Source: Microbacterium dextranolyticum
GTDB lineage: Bacteria; Actinomycetota; Actinomycetes; Actinomycetales; Microbacteriaceae
Length of the DNA: 64,000 bases
Assembly (NCBI RefSeq): GCF_016907295.1
Contig: NZ_JAFBBR010000001.1
Coordinates: forward strand, 1,612,001-1,676,000
Reading direction: 5' to 3'
In this document: piece by piece, positions 33,376 through 43,163 of the stretch
Layout: each line of letters begins with the position of its first letter
Position numbering within the stretch: the stretch's first letter is position 1
Made by a program: the position numbers and the translations under genes
Notes under the pieces: model-generated
What the model was told of the DNA's origin: nothing
Database searches by the model: none
What the model saw: only the letters and a program-made list of their open reading frames with translations

Positions 33376-36039
33376 ATGAAGACCGCCGAGATCGCCCAGC
33401 GCTACCTGGACTACTTCGAGAAGAACGGGCACACGATCGTGCCCTCCGCCTCGCTCGTCACCGACGACCCCGCGCTGCTGTTCACCGTCGCGGGCATGGT
33501 TCCCTTCATCCCGTATCTGTCCGGCGACGTCCCGGCGCCCTACGCGCGTGCCGCTGACAACCAGAAGTGCATCCGCACGAACGACATCGAAGAGGTCGGC
33601 AAGACGCCGCGTCACGGCACGTTCTTCCAGATGCTCGGCAACTGGTCGTTCGGCGACTACTTCAAAGAGGGCGCGATCCGCTACGCCTGGGAGCTGCTGA
33701 CGAGCGCCGAGGAAGACGGCGGCCTCGGTTTCGACCCGAAGGACCTCTGGGTCACGGTGTACGAGGAGGACGACGAAGCCCACGACCTGTGGCTGCGCCT
33801 CACCGACCTGCCGGAGGAGCGCATCCAGCGCCTCGGCAAGGACACGAACTACTGGTCGACGGGACTGCCGGGGCCCGCCGGTCCGTGTTCGGAGATCTTC
33901 TTCGACCGTGGTCCCGCCTACGGCATCGACGGAGGACCGGCGACGGACGACGACCGCTACGTCGAGATCTGGAATCTCGTGTTCATGCAGTACGAGATCA
34001 CGGATGTCCGCAGCAAGTACGACTTCACGATCGTCGGCGAACTGCCGAACAAGAATATCGACACCGGCATGGGCCTCGAGCGCATCGCGTTCCTCAAGCA
34101 GGGCGTGGACAACATGTACGAGACCGACCAGGTGCGCCCGGTGCTCGACATCGCGGTGAGTCTCAGCGGCAAGACGTACGGCGAGAACCACGAGGACGAC
34201 GTCCGCTTCCGCGTCGTCGCAGACCACGTGCGCTCCTCGCTCATGCTGATGAGCGACGGCGTGACCCCGTCGAACGAAGGGCGCGGCTACATCCTGCGCC
34301 GTCTCATGCGCCGCGTCATCCGCGCTATGCGGCTGCTGGGCGTCGACGGTCCGACGTTCGCCGACCTGTTCGCCGCATCGCGCGATGCGATGAAGGAGGC
34401 GTACCCCGTCGTGGCTTCGGACTACGATCGCATCTCCCAGTACGCCCTGGCGGAAGAGGCGACCTTCCTGCGCACCCTCGCTGCGGGTTCCGAAAACCTC
34501 GACGCCTCGATCGCGGCGACCAAGGCTGCCGGCGGCGACCGCATCGGCGGCGCGGAGGCGTTCCTGCTGCACGACACGTACGGCTTCCCGATCGACCTCA
34601 CGATGGAGATCGTCGAAGAGGCCGGCCTGAGCGTCGATCGTGACGCCTTCGACACGCTGATGCAGGAGCAGCGCGCCCGCGCCAAAGCTGATGCCCGCTC
34701 GCGCAAGCGCCAGCTCGCCGACACCAGCGTCTACCGCGACCTGCGCGCGAAGGGCGAGACCGTCTTCACCGGCTACACGGAGCTGGAGACCGAGTCGACC
34801 ATCCTCGGCATCCTCGCCGACGGCGTCTCCGTGCCTCGTGCCGCCGAGGGGCAGATCGTCGAGGTCATCCTCGCCGAGACAGCGCTCTACGCCGAGAGCG
34901 GCGGTCAGGTCGCCGACAAGGGGACGATCGTCGGCCCCGGCTATGCGCTCGAGGTGCTCGACGTCCAGCGCCCCGTGCCGGGACTGGTCAGCCACACGGT
35001 CGAGGTCACGAGCGGTGAGGTCGGCGTCGATCAGCCCGCGACCAGCCTCGTCGACGCGGTGAACCGCCGCGCCGCCCAGCAGGCGCACTCCGCCACGCAT
35101 CTCGTGCACGCGGCGCTGCGCGACACGCTCGGCAAGACCGCGACGCAGGCGGGCTCGCTCAACCGCGCCGGCTACCTCCGTTTCGACTTCTCGTGGGGGC
35201 AGGCGCTGTCGGATGCCACGAAGAGCGAAGTCGAGGAGATCGCCAACAACGCGGTGCGCGACAACCTCGAGGTGACGACTCGCGTTCTCTCCCTCGACGA
35301 GGCCAAGGCGGCCGGAGCGATGGCCCTCTTCGGCGAGAAGTACGGCGACATGGTGCGCATGGTCGACATCGGCGGCCCCTGGTCGCGCGAGCTGTGCGGC
35401 GGCATCCACGTCACCCGTTCGGCGGAGATCGGGCTCGTGAGCCTTATCGGCGAGTCGTCGGTCGGTGCGTCCAACCGTCGCGTCGAGGCGCTCGTCGGCC
35501 TTGACGCGTTCCGCGAGCTCGCCGCCGAGCGGGCGATCGTCTCGCAGCTGACGACCTCGCTCAAGACGCCGAAGGATCAGCTCGCGGTGCGGATCGCGGA
35601 GCTCGCCGCGAGCCTGAAGACCGCCGAGAAGCGCATCGCGCAGTTCGAGGCCAAGGCGCTCGAGGGCCGGCTACCCGAACTGGCCGCGTCGGTGAGCGCC
35701 GTCGGCGCCTACCGCGTGGTCGCGCAGTCCATCGGAACAGCCGCGTCGGGCGACGACGTCCGCAGCCTCGCACTGCAGGTGCGTGAGCGCGTCGGTGCCG
35801 GAGCGGTCGTCGCCCTCGGCGCGGAGGTGGCGGGGCGCCCCGTCGTCATCGTCGTGACGGACGAGACGGCGCGCGGTGCGGGAGCGAAGGCCGGTGCGCT
35901 CGCGAAGACGGCCGCGGCAGCTCTCGGCGGCGGCGGCGGCGGGCGCGATGACGTCGCGCAGGGCGGCGGCACGGATGTCGCCGCGTTGCCGGCGGCGCTC
36001 GTCGCGGTGACCTCTGCCCTCGAGACGGCGGCCGCGTGA
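33376..36039 (+). CDS. alaS: Alanine-tRNA ligase
   Basis: 887-residue class II synthetase. Catalytic domain (about 1-440) with LFTVAGMVPFIPYLSGD, KCIRTNDIEEVGKTPRHGTFFQMLGNWSFGDYFK (motif 2 region) and GLERIAFL; editing domain with HSATHLVHAALRDTLG and the conserved LCGGIHVTRSAEIG zinc-associated motif; and the C-terminal glycine-rich C-Ala domain ending GGGGGGRDDVAQGGGTD. It starts a tightly packed run through aroB and overlaps ruvX by 4 nt. Confidence 0.98.
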   Translation: MKTAEIAQRYLDYFEKNGHTIVPSASLVTDDPALLFTVAGMVPFIPYLSGDVPAPYARAADNQKCIRTNDIEEVGKTPRHGTFFQMLGNWSFGDYFKEGAIRYAWELLTSAEEDGGLGFDPKDLWVTVYEEDDEAHDLWLRLTDLPEERIQRLGKDTNYWSTGLPGPAGPCSEIFFDRGPAYGIDGGPATDDDRYVEIWNLVFMQYEITDVRSKYDFTIVGELPNKNIDTGMGLERIAFLKQGVDNMYETDQVRPVLDIAVSLSGKTYGENHEDDVRFRVVADHVRSSLMLMSDGVTPSNEGRGYILRRLMRRVIRAMRLLGVDGPTFADLFAASRDAMKEAYPVVASDYDRISQYALAEEATFLRTLAAGSENLDASIAATKAAGGDRIGGAEAFLLHDTYGFPIDLTMEIVEEAGLSVDRDAFDTLMQEQRARAKADARSRKRQLADTSVYRDLRAKGETVFTGYTELETESTILGILADGVSVPRAAEGQIVEVILAETALYAESGGQVADKGTIVGPGYALEVLDVQRPVPGLVSHTVEVTSGEVGVDQPATSLVDAVNRRAAQQAHSATHLVHAALRDTLGKTATQAGSLNRAGYLRFDFSWGQALSDATKSEVEEIANNAVRDNLEVTTRVLSLDEAKAAGAMALFGEKYGDMVRMVDIGGPWSRELCGGIHVTRSAEIGLVSLIGESSVGASNRRVEALVGLDAFRELAAERAIVSQLTTSLKTPKDQLAVRIAELAASLKTAEKRIAQFEAKALEGRLPELAASVSAVGAYRVVAQSIGTAASGDDVRSLALQVRERVGAGAVVALGAEVAGRPVVIVVTDETARGAGAKAGALAKTAAAALGGGGGGRDDVAQGGGTDVAALPAALVAVTSALETAAA

Positions 36040-36497
36040 GCGGTTTCCGCCGCGGCATCCGACTGGGCGTCGACGTCGGCACAGCGCGCGTCGGAGTCGC
36101 CCGCTGCGACCCGGACGGCCTGCTCGCCGTGCCCGTGGAGACCGTTCCGCGCGGCGACGAGGCCATCGCCCGGATCGCGCAGCTGGCGGGGGAGTACGAC
36201 GCGTTCGAGCTCCTCGTCGGCCTGCCCATCAGCCTCTCGGGCAACGAGACGTCGTCCACCGCGGATGCGCGCTCCTTCGCGCAGGACCTCGCCGCCGTCA
36301 CCGGGCTCGCCGTGCGCATGGTCGACGAACGTCTGAGCACGGTCTCGGCCCATGCGGCGTTGCGCGGTGCCGGGCGCTCTCAGAAATCATCTCGTAGGAT
36401 TGTCGATCAAGTCGCCGCGGTCGTGCTGCTCCAGCAGGCCATCGACGTCGAGAAGAGCACCGGTACCCCGGCCGGCGCCCTGCTTCCCGGATCGTAG
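36036..36497 (+). CDS. ruvX: Holliday junction resolvase-like protein RuvX/YqgF
   Basis: 153-residue RNase H-fold protein; orthologues process pre-16S rRNA ends and were first called putative resolvases. LGVDVGTARVGVARCDPDG carries the first catalytic Asp, LLVGLPISLSGNE follows, and VRMVDERLSTVSAHAALRGAGRSQKSSRRIVDQVAAVVLLQQ has the later acids. The GTG start overlaps the alaS stop by 4 nt. Alternative names: putative pre-16S rRNA nuclease. Confidence 0.93.
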   Translation: MSGFRRGIRLGVDVGTARVGVARCDPDGLLAVPVETVPRGDEAIARIAQLAGEYDAFELLVGLPISLSGNETSSTADARSFAQDLAAVTGLAVRMVDERLSTVSAHAALRGAGRSQKSSRRIVDQVAAVVLLQQAIDVEKSTGTPAGALLPGS

Positions 36498-36508
36498 GAG
36501 CCTCGCCG

Positions 36509-38041
36509 ATGCCCGAAAACCCGTCGAACGACGACACGTTCGCGGATCTGTTCCGCCGCCTTCCCAGCCCCGCGCGGCCGGAGGGTGGCGCGACGGGCGC
36601 ACCCGACAGCGCGCCCCCGGTGCCCAACGGCGACGAGCAGCCAACCCCCGGATCGCGACGTGCCGCACGCGCCGCCGCGGCGGGCAGTACGCCGCGCGGC
36701 AGCTCCGATCGGGCCTCAGACCCGGCGTCGGACCCGACCGCGTCGACCCACGTGGGGGACGCCGCCGCCGTCACCGGTTCCCCGGTGACGCCGCCTGCGG
36801 CCAGCGCCTCTTCTTCCGTCCCTGCGCTGGCGGCGACAGAGGAGGCTGCGTCTGTGCGCGCGGTCGCGCCTGCGGCGCAGCCGATCGAGGCGCTCTTCGC
36901 CGACCATCACGACGAGGACGAACGACGCCGCGCGGCGCGCCACTCCAGCGATCGCCGCAAGAGTCGCATCGCGGGCTGGGTCGTGCTCGGACTGATCCTC
37001 GCCATCCTCGGAGGCATCGTCGCGGGCGGATTCACCATCTGGAACACGTACGAGGACAAGATCCGCGCGTTCATGGGCTGGCAGGAGCCGACCGACTATC
37101 CCACCGACGTCGCGGAAGGAGAGGCCACCGTCACGATCGTCACCGGCGACACCGGGTCGTCGATCTCGACGAGTCTGTTCGATGCCGGGGTGACCAAGAC
37201 CTCCGCCGCCTTTTACAACTATCTCCTCTCGAGCGGTCAGAACCCCACGTTCCAGCCGGGCGTCTACACGCTCAAGCAGAAGATGGCCTCCTCCGCCGTG
37301 CTCACGGCGCTGAAAGACCCCGCGAACCGCCGCGACAACACGGCGCAGATTCCGGAGGGCCTCACGATCGACCGCACGCTGCAGCGACTCGCGGACGGCA
37401 CGGGCATGCCGCTCGCCGATCTGCAGGCGGCTGCGGCGAATCCGGCCGCGTACGGCGTCTCGGCGAAGACACTCGAGGGCTGGCTGTTCCCGGCGACGTA
37501 CACCTTCGACCCCGGCACGAGCGCGACGCAGGTGATCAAGACGCTCGTCGACCGCACGGTCCAGTCGCTCGACAAGGCCGGCGTGCCCGCCGATCAGCGC
37601 GAACGCATCCTCACGATCGCCTCGATCATCCAGCGCGAAGCCCGCTTCACCGCCGACTTCTACAAGGTCTCCCGGGTTATCGAGAATCGGCTGAATCCCG
37701 ACAACGAAGAGACCCACGGCAAGCTGCAGATGGACTCGACCGCGCAGTACGGGTACAACGAGATTCACGACGGGACAGCGAGTTCGTCCGCGGCCGCGCT
37801 CGAGGACGACAATCCGTGGAACACCTACGTTCACGCGGGGCTGCCGATCGGGCCCATCGCGAACCCGGGCGATGTCGCCATCGACGCGGCTCTGCACCCG
37901 GCGGACGGGCCGTGGCTGTACTTCGTCACGGTGAACCTCGACACCGGCGAGACGATCTTCAGCACGACCTACGCCGAGCACGAGAAGGCCGTCGCCCAGT
38001 GGCAGCAGTGGTGCGCCGCGAACGACAGCGCGGACTGCTGA
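36509..38041 (+). CDS. mltG: Endolytic peptidoglycan transglycosylase MltG
   Basis: 510 residues. A cytoplasmic disordered Pro/Ala/Ser-rich region (about 1-150), one transmembrane helix (WVVLGLILAILGGIVAGGFTIW), then an extracytoplasmic LysM-like subdomain and the YceG/MltG catalytic domain. ILTIASIIQREARFTADFYKVSRVIENRLN carries the catalytic Glu in the IASIxxxE pattern, and MDSTAQYGY, NPWNTYVHAGLPIGPIANPGDVAIDAALHPA are conserved. It cuts nascent glycan strands and sets their length. It lies between ruvX and aroE as in most actinobacteria. Confidence 0.95.
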   Translation: MPENPSNDDTFADLFRRLPSPARPEGGATGAPDSAPPVPNGDEQPTPGSRRAARAAAAGSTPRGSSDRASDPASDPTASTHVGDAAAVTGSPVTPPAASASSSVPALAATEEAASVRAVAPAAQPIEALFADHHDEDERRRAARHSSDRRKSRIAGWVVLGLILAILGGIVAGGFTIWNTYEDKIRAFMGWQEPTDYPTDVAEGEATVTIVTGDTGSSISTSLFDAGVTKTSAAFYNYLLSSGQNPTFQPGVYTLKQKMASSAVLTALKDPANRRDNTAQIPEGLTIDRTLQRLADGTGMPLADLQAAAANPAAYGVSAKTLEGWLFPATYTFDPGTSATQVIKTLVDRTVQSLDKAGVPADQRERILTIASIIQREARFTADFYKVSRVIENRLNPDNEETHGKLQMDSTAQYGYNEIHDGTASSSAAALEDDNPWNTYVHAGLPIGPIANPGDVAIDAALHPADGPWLYFVTVNLDTGETIFSTTYAEHEKAVAQWQQWCAANDSADC

Positions 38042-38044
38042 GCC

Positions 38045-38914
38045 GTGGGCGCGGGTGAGGCCGTCGCCACCCCGTCGGCGGCGGCGCGGTTCGAGGTGTG
38101 GGGAGACCCCATCGACCACAGCCTGTCGCCGCGTCTGCACTCTGCCGCATACGCCGAGCTGGGGCTGCCGTGGGAGTACGGACGGCGTCAGGTCGACGAG
38201 GCATCGTTCGCCCGCGCGCTGCGAACGAACGGCGCAGAGGCCCGCGGCCTGTCGCTCACCTTTCCGCTCAAAACCGAGGCGCACCGCGCCGCAGAGAGCC
38301 TCGATCGGTCGGCCACGCTGACGGGAGCGGTGAACACCCTGGTGCCGGGGAGCGTGCTGAGGGGATTCAACACCGATGTCGACGGGCTCGCCGCCGACCT
38401 GCGACAGCACGGTGTCCGTGACATCTCCGCGGCGCGGATCGTGGGCGCGGGGGCGACCGGCACGTCGGCGCTCCTCGCGCTGGCCGCCTGCGGCGCCACC
38501 GACGTCGAGGTGCGTGCACGCCGCCTCGCGGCCGCGTCGCCGCTCGTCGAACTCGGCGATCGCATCGGTGTGGCCGTCCGTACCGCCCCGCTGGACGCAC
38601 CACCCGGGCAGGCGGTGGCCGCCGTGCCGGTCACCGTGTCGACCCTTCCCGGGGGAGCAGAGCTGACCGACGGTGTCGCCCGGGTACTCGCCGAGAGCGG
38701 CGGACTGCTCTACGACGTCGTCTACGGTCACTGGCCGACCGAACTGGCCGCGGCATGGCTCGAGACGGAGAGGCCCGCCGTCAACGGCCTCGGCATGCTG
38801 CTGCAGCAGGCGCTCCGCCAGATCCGGATCTTCTCGACCGGCGATCCGGATGCGCCGCTGCCGCGCGAGGACGCCGTCGTGGACGTCATGCGCCTGGCGC
38901 TCGTGGGAGACTAG
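38045..38914 (+). CDS. aroE: Shikimate dehydrogenase (biosynthetic)
   Basis: 289-residue NADP-dependent enzyme reducing 3-dehydroshikimate to shikimate. [24 protein letters not shown] is the substrate loop; [11 protein letters not shown] holds the catalytic Lys; AVNTLV and [12 protein letters not shown] the catalytic Asp; and [14 protein letters not shown] the dinucleotide-binding turn; [17 protein letters not shown] closes the protein. The GTG start comes 3 nt after the mltG stop. A second, divergent homologue lies at 43164-44060 in the catabolic island. Confidence 0.92.
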   Translation: MGAGEAVATPSAAARFEVWGDPIDHSLSPRLHSAAYAELGLPWEYGRRQVDEASFARALRTNGAEARGLSLTFPLKTEAHRAAESLDRSATLTGAVNTLVPGSVLRGFNTDVDGLAADLRQHGVRDISAARIVGAGATGTSALLALAACGATDVEVRARRLAAASPLVELGDRIGVAVRTAPLDAPPGQAVAAVPVTVSTLPGGAELTDGVARVLAESGGLLYDVVYGHWPTELAAAWLETERPAVNGLGMLLQQALRQIRIFSTGDPDAPLPREDAVVDVMRLALVGD

Positions 38915-38918
38915 TCCA

Positions 38919-40130
38919 ATGCTCCGCGTGCTCACGGCCGGCGAATCCCACGGCCCCGAACTCGTCGCCTTCATGGAGGGACTGCCCGCCGGCGTTCCCG
39001 TCTCCCGCGCCGCGATCCAGGCGGATCTCGCGCGCCGCAAGCTCGGCTATGGCCGAGGCTCGCGGATGAAGTTCGAAGAGGACGAACTCACCATCTCCGC
39101 CGGCGTCCGTCACGGCCTCTCCATGGGCAGTCCCATCGCCGTGCGCATCGGGAACACCGAATGGCCGAAGTGGACGGAGGTCATGAGTGCCGAGCCGGTG
39201 GAACTGACCGAGATGTCCCGTGGCCGCGGCGCCGCGCTGACCCGGCCCCGCCCCGGCCATGCCGACCTGGTCGGCATGCAGAAGTACGGTTTCGACGAGG
39301 CGCGCCCGATCCTGGAGCGCGCGAGTGCCCGCGAGACCGCGGCACGCGTCGCTCTCGGGGCCGTCGCCCGTTCGTTCCTGAGCGAGCTCGGCATCCGGCT
39401 CGTGAGCCACACGCTGTCGATCGGTCCCGTCCAGTCGCCCGCGGATGCCCCGCTGCCGACCCCCGACGACGTCGAGGCGCTCGACGCCGATCCGCTGCGC
39501 TGCTTCGACGCGGCGACCTCGGCGGCCATGGTGGCCGAAGTGGATGCCGCCAAGAAAGACGGCGACACGCTCGGCGGCATCGTCGAGGTGCTCGCGTACG
39601 GCGTTCCGCCGGGGCTCGGCTCGCACGTGCAGTGGGACCGGCGCCTGGACGGACGTCTCGCGCAGGCGCTCATGTCGATCCAGGCGATCAAGGGCGTCGA
39701 GGTCGGCGACGGCTTCGAGACCACCCGCCGCCGGGGCTCGGCTGCCCACGACGAGCTCTTCGCCGCCGCCGAGGGCATCACCCGGTCCTCGGACAAGGCG
39801 GGCGGCACCGAGGGCGGGATGTCCACCGGAACGGTGCTGCGCGTGCGCGCGGGCATGAAGCCGATCGCCACGGTTCCGCACGCGCTGCGGACCGTCGACG
39901 TCACGACCGGCGAGGCGGCGACGGCGCATCATCAGCGCTCCGACGTGTGTGCCGTGCCGGCCGCCGGCGTCGTGGCCGAGGCCATGGTCGCTCTCGTCCT
40001 CGCTGAGGCCGTGCTGGAGAAGTTCGGCGGCGACAGCGTCGTCGAGACGCGTCGCAACCTCGACGGCTACCTCGCCGCGATCCCCGGCGCCCTGCAGACG
40101 GCGGCGGACAGCGACGACGCGCTCGGATGA
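38919..40130 (+). CDS. aroC: Chorismate synthase
   Basis: 403-residue FMN-dependent enzyme converting EPSP to chorismate, the last common step to aromatic amino acids. [83 protein letters not shown] and [21 protein letters not shown] are family signatures. The ATG lies 5 nt after the aroE stop and overlap with aroK is 4 nt. Confidence 0.98.
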   Translation: MLRVLTAGESHGPELVAFMEGLPAGVPVSRAAIQADLARRKLGYGRGSRMKFEEDELTISAGVRHGLSMGSPIAVRIGNTEWPKWTEVMSAEPVELTEMSRGRGAALTRPRPGHADLVGMQKYGFDEARPILERASARETAARVALGAVARSFLSELGIRLVSHTLSIGPVQSPADAPLPTPDDVEALDADPLRCFDAATSAAMVAEVDAAKKDGDTLGGIVEVLAYGVPPGLGSHVQWDRRLDGRLAQALMSIQAIKGVEVGDGFETTRRRGSAAHDELFAAAEGITRSSDKAGGTEGGMSTGTVLRVRAGMKPIATVPHALRTVDVTTGEAATAHHQRSDVCAVPAAGVVAEAMVALVLAEAVLEKFGGDSVVETRRNLDGYLAAIPGALQTAADSDDALG

Positions 40131-40657
40131 CCGGCCCCGCGATCGTTCTCGTCGGGCCGATGGGCGCCGGCAAGACGAGCGTCGGGCGGCGGGTGGCCCG
40201 TGCCCTGGAGCGGGGCTTCGTCGACACCGACAAGCTCGTCGTTCGCGACCACGGGCCGATCCCCGAGCTGTTCGTGACGCACGGAGAGGCGCGCTTCCGC
40301 GCGATCGAGCGTGACGCGGTGCGCGAAGCGCTGGCCGGGGGCGGCGTGGTCGCGCTCGGCGGCGGCGCCGTGCTCGACGACGCGACGCGTGACGACCTGC
40401 GCGCGCACCGGGTCGTGCTGCTCACTGTCTCACCGCACGTGATCGCGTCGCGGATCGGCGGGGATGACCGCCCGCTGCTGGCCGGCGAGGATCCCGTCGA
40501 ACGGTGGACGCGGATCTACGCCGCGCGGCGCCCCGTCTACGAGGAGGTCGCGGACGTGACGTTCGACACCTCGTCCGGGCCGCTGTCGGCGGTCGTGACG
40601 AAGATCGTCGACTGGGTGCAGGCGGAGACGACCCCGACCGAAAGGACCCTGTCATGA
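40127..40657 (+). CDS. aroK: Shikimate kinase
   Basis: 176-residue P-loop kinase making shikimate 3-phosphate. Walker [22 protein letters not shown] with the substrate Asp; [13 protein letters not shown] with the shikimate-binding Arg; GGGAVLDD; and the lid region [11 protein letters not shown]. Four-nucleotide overlaps with both aroC and aroB show full translational coupling. Confidence 0.96.
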   Translation: MTGPAIVLVGPMGAGKTSVGRRVARALERGFVDTDKLVVRDHGPIPELFVTHGEARFRAIERDAVREALAGGGVVALGGGAVLDDATRDDLRAHRVVLLTVSPHVIASRIGGDDRPLLAGEDPVERWTRIYAARRPVYEEVADVTFDTSSGPLSAVVTKIVDWVQAETTPTERTLS

Positions 40658-41736
40658 CCGAACCCACCATCATCACCGTGCCGGGGGAGAACGGTTACGA
40701 CATCGTCATCGGCCGCGGCATCCTCGAGCGCGTCGGGGCGTCCCTCGCGCCGACCGTGCGCAAAGTGCTGGTCATCCACCCACCGACGCTCGCGGCACGA
40801 GCCGGCGAGCTGCGCGAGATCCTGCAGGACGGCGGTGCCCGCGAGGTGCTGCTCGCGGAGATCCCCGACGCGGAGAGCGGCAAGCGCGTCGAGGTCGCCG
40901 CGTTCTGCTGGCAGGTGCTCGGGCAGGCCGACTTCACCCGCACTGACGCCGTCGTCGGCTTCGGCGGGGGAGCGGTCACCGATCTCGCGGGCTTCGTCGC
41001 CGCGACCTGGCTGCGGGGGGTCGACCTGGTCCAGGTGCCCACGACGGTGCTCGGCATGGTGGACGCCGCCGTCGGCGGCAAGACCGGCATCAACACGGCC
41101 GAAGGCAAGAACCTCGTCGGCGCGTTCTGGCCCCCTCGGGCGGTCGTCTGCGATCTCGATCTGCTCGACTCGCTGAGCCGCAACGAGCGCGTCGCCGGCT
41201 TCGCGGAGGTCGTCAAGGCCGGGTTCATCTGGTACCCCGAGATCCTGGACCTCATCGAAGCCGACCCCGAGGCCGCCGTCGATCCGCGCAGCGACGCGTT
41301 CCGCCGCTGCATCGAGCTCGCGATCGAGATGAAGGCGCGCGTCGTGGGGGAGGACCTGCGGGAAGCAGGCCTGCGCGAGGTGCTCAACTACGGACACACC
41401 CTCGGCCACGCGATCGAGCACGCCGAGCGGTATCAATGGCGGCACGGTGCGGCGATCTCGGTGGGAATGCTGTTCGCCGCCGAGCTCTCTCGCCTCGCGG
41501 GACGCCTCTCCGACGACGTCGCCGGCCGTCATCGGCGCATTCTGGAGCTGCTGGGGCTGCCGACGTCGTATCGCGGCGGGGCCTGGAGTCAACTGCTCGC
41601 GACGATGCAGCGCGACAAGAAGACCCGTGGCGCCATGCTGCGCTTCATCGTGCTCGACGACCTGGCTCGGCCGACCGTGCTGCAGGCGCCGGATGAATCC
41701 CTTCTGTTCGCCGCGTATCAAGAGGTCGCAGGCTGA
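40654..41736 (+). CDS. aroB: 3-Dehydroquinate synthase
   Basis: 360-residue NAD- and metal-dependent enzyme that closes the DAHP ring to 3-dehydroquinate. GFGGGAVTDLAGFVAATWLRGV and PTTVLGMVDAAVGGKTGINTAEGKNLVG bind NAD and substrate; AEVVKAGFIW, NYGHTLGHAIEH and the later RDKKTR supply metal and catalytic residues. It ends the coupled aro run and is followed by a very strong terminator, so the downstream aroQ cannot rely on this transcript. Confidence 0.98.
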   Translation: MTEPTIITVPGENGYDIVIGRGILERVGASLAPTVRKVLVIHPPTLAARAGELREILQDGGAREVLLAEIPDAESGKRVEVAAFCWQVLGQADFTRTDAVVGFGGGAVTDLAGFVAATWLRGVDLVQVPTTVLGMVDAAVGGKTGINTAEGKNLVGAFWPPRAVVCDLDLLDSLSRNERVAGFAEVVKAGFIWYPEILDLIEADPEAAVDPRSDAFRRCIELAIEMKARVVGEDLREAGLREVLNYGHTLGHAIEHAERYQWRHGAAISVGMLFAAELSRLAGRLSDDVAGRHRRILELLGLPTSYRGGAWSQLLATMQRDKKTRGAMLRFIVLDDLARPTVLQAPDESLLFAAYQEVAG

Positions 41737-41740
41737 CACG

Positions 41741-41777
41741 ACGAGGGTCCCGCGGCATCACGCCGCGGGACCCTCGT
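41741..41777. terminator. Strong terminator after aroB
   Basis: A perfect 16-bp stem (41741-41756 with 41762-41777) with a 5-nt loop ATCAC, followed by CGTTCG. It lies between convergent genes and can stop transcription both ways. It separates the aro biosynthetic run from the inserted catabolic island. Confidence 0.85.
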
Positions 41778-41795
41778 CGTTCGATGGATGCCTCG

Positions 41796-43127
41796 TCAGG
41801 CGGCGACTCGCGTCCGCTCCCGCTCGGTCGCGCGCACCCCGCCCACCTGGGCGGTCGGCACCGTCCGTGTCTCTCGAGCCGTCGCCGCGCTGGCTGCCGC
41901 GATGAGGGCGATGACCGCCGTGAACACGCTGATGACGATCCAGCCGCCGTCGGCGGACACACCGCCCAGAGCCGCCACGATCGACGGTGCGAAGCCGGCC
42001 ATGAGGAAGCCCAGCTGCGTGCCGATCGCCATACCGGAGAAGCGCACGCGGGTCGAGAACATCTCACCGTAGAACGCGGGCCACACCGCGTTCGCGGCGG
42101 CGTACCCGCACGAGAACGTCAGCACCGCGAGGGCGAACGTGAGCGGTGCGATGCCGCTGCTCATCGAGAGCATGTAGAAGGGCATGAGGACGGCCGACGA
42201 CAGGGCGCCGTAGATGAACACCGGTTTGCGCCCGATACGGTCCGCGAGGTTTCCGAACATCGGCTGGGTTCCGAGGGCCACGATGTTGGCGACGACGACG
42301 AGCCAGAGCGTCAGTGACGAATCCAACCCGACGACCTTGCCGTAGGCGAGGGCGAGGTTCCCGAAGACCGTCGAGACGGCGGCGATGAACGCGCAGAGGA
42401 TGACGCGGATGACATCGCGCCAGTGATCGCGCAGAAGCGGGATGAGAGGCATCCGCGAGATCCGGCCCTCGGCCTTCGCCTCTTCGAACTCGGGCGTCTC
42501 GTGCAGGGTGCGGCGGATGAAGAACGCGACGATCACGACGACGGCGCTGAGCCAGAACGGGACACGCCATCCCCACGAGTACTTCAGGTCGTCGGGCATG
42601 GCGACCACCGGAATGAAGATGAGGGCGGCGAGGATCTGCCCGCCCTGCGTCCCGGTCAGAGTCCAGGAGGTGAAGAAGGCGCGCCGATCGTCCGGGGCAT
42701 GCTCGAGCGTGAGCGACGAGGCGCCGGCCTGCTCGCCCGCGGCGGACAGACCCTGCATCAGTCGGCAGACGACCAGGAGCGCGGGTGCGAACCAGCCGAT
42801 CTGGGCGAATCCGGGCAGGCATCCGATGATGAACGTGGACGCTCCCATCAGCAGCAGCGTGAACATCAGCACCTTCTGGCGCCCGATGCGGTCGCCGAAG
42901 TGCCCGAGGATCACGGCGCCGACGGGGCGCGCGATGTACGCGAACCCGAAGGTCGCGAACGACATCACGAGCGCGGCCTGGTCGCCGGACGGGAAGAACA
43001 CGGTCGGGAAGATCAGCGCGGCGGCCGATCCGAAGAGGAAGAAGTCGTAATACTCGACGGCGCTTCCCATGAAGGAGGCGACGGCGGCCTTCACGGGGGT
43101 CTTCCGCGTCATTGCGGGTGCGGACAT
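41796..43127 (-). CDS. MHS-family major facilitator, probable shikimate/quinate importer
   Basis: 443 residues with 12 predicted transmembrane helices. SFMGSAVEYYDFFLFGSAAALIFPTVFFP is the metabolite:H+ symporter (MHS) signature; the loop 2-3 motif is GHFGDRIGRQKVL and its repeat after helix 8 is GNLADRIGRKPVF. ShiA and QsuA-type importers belong here. Its neighbours (shikimate dehydrogenase and dehydroshikimate dehydratase) make quinate/shikimate uptake the best guess. Start ATG 43127 is 10 nt from AAGGAG; ATG 43136 would be too close to it. Confidence 0.8.
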   Translation of the reverse strand: MSAPAMTRKTPVKAAVASFMGSAVEYYDFFLFGSAAALIFPTVFFPSGDQAALVMSFATFGFAYIARPVGAVILGHFGDRIGRQKVLMFTLLLMGASTFIIGCLPGFAQIGWFAPALLVVCRLMQGLSAAGEQAGASSLTLEHAPDDRRAFFTSWTLTGTQGGQILAALIFIPVVAMPDDLKYSWGWRVPFWLSAVVVIVAFFIRRTLHETPEFEEAKAEGRISRMPLIPLLRDHWRDVIRVILCAFIAAVSTVFGNLALAYGKVVGLDSSLTLWLVVVANIVALGTQPMFGNLADRIGRKPVFIYGALSSAVLMPFYMLSMSSGIAPLTFALAVLTFSCGYAAANAVWPAFYGEMFSTRVRFSGMAIGTQLGFLMAGFAPSIVAALGGVSADGGWIVISVFTAVIALIAAASAATARETRTVPTAQVGGVRATERERTRVAA

Positions 43128-43163
43128 GGGGGTCATTCTCCTTGTTGTCGGGTGAGGGCGCCG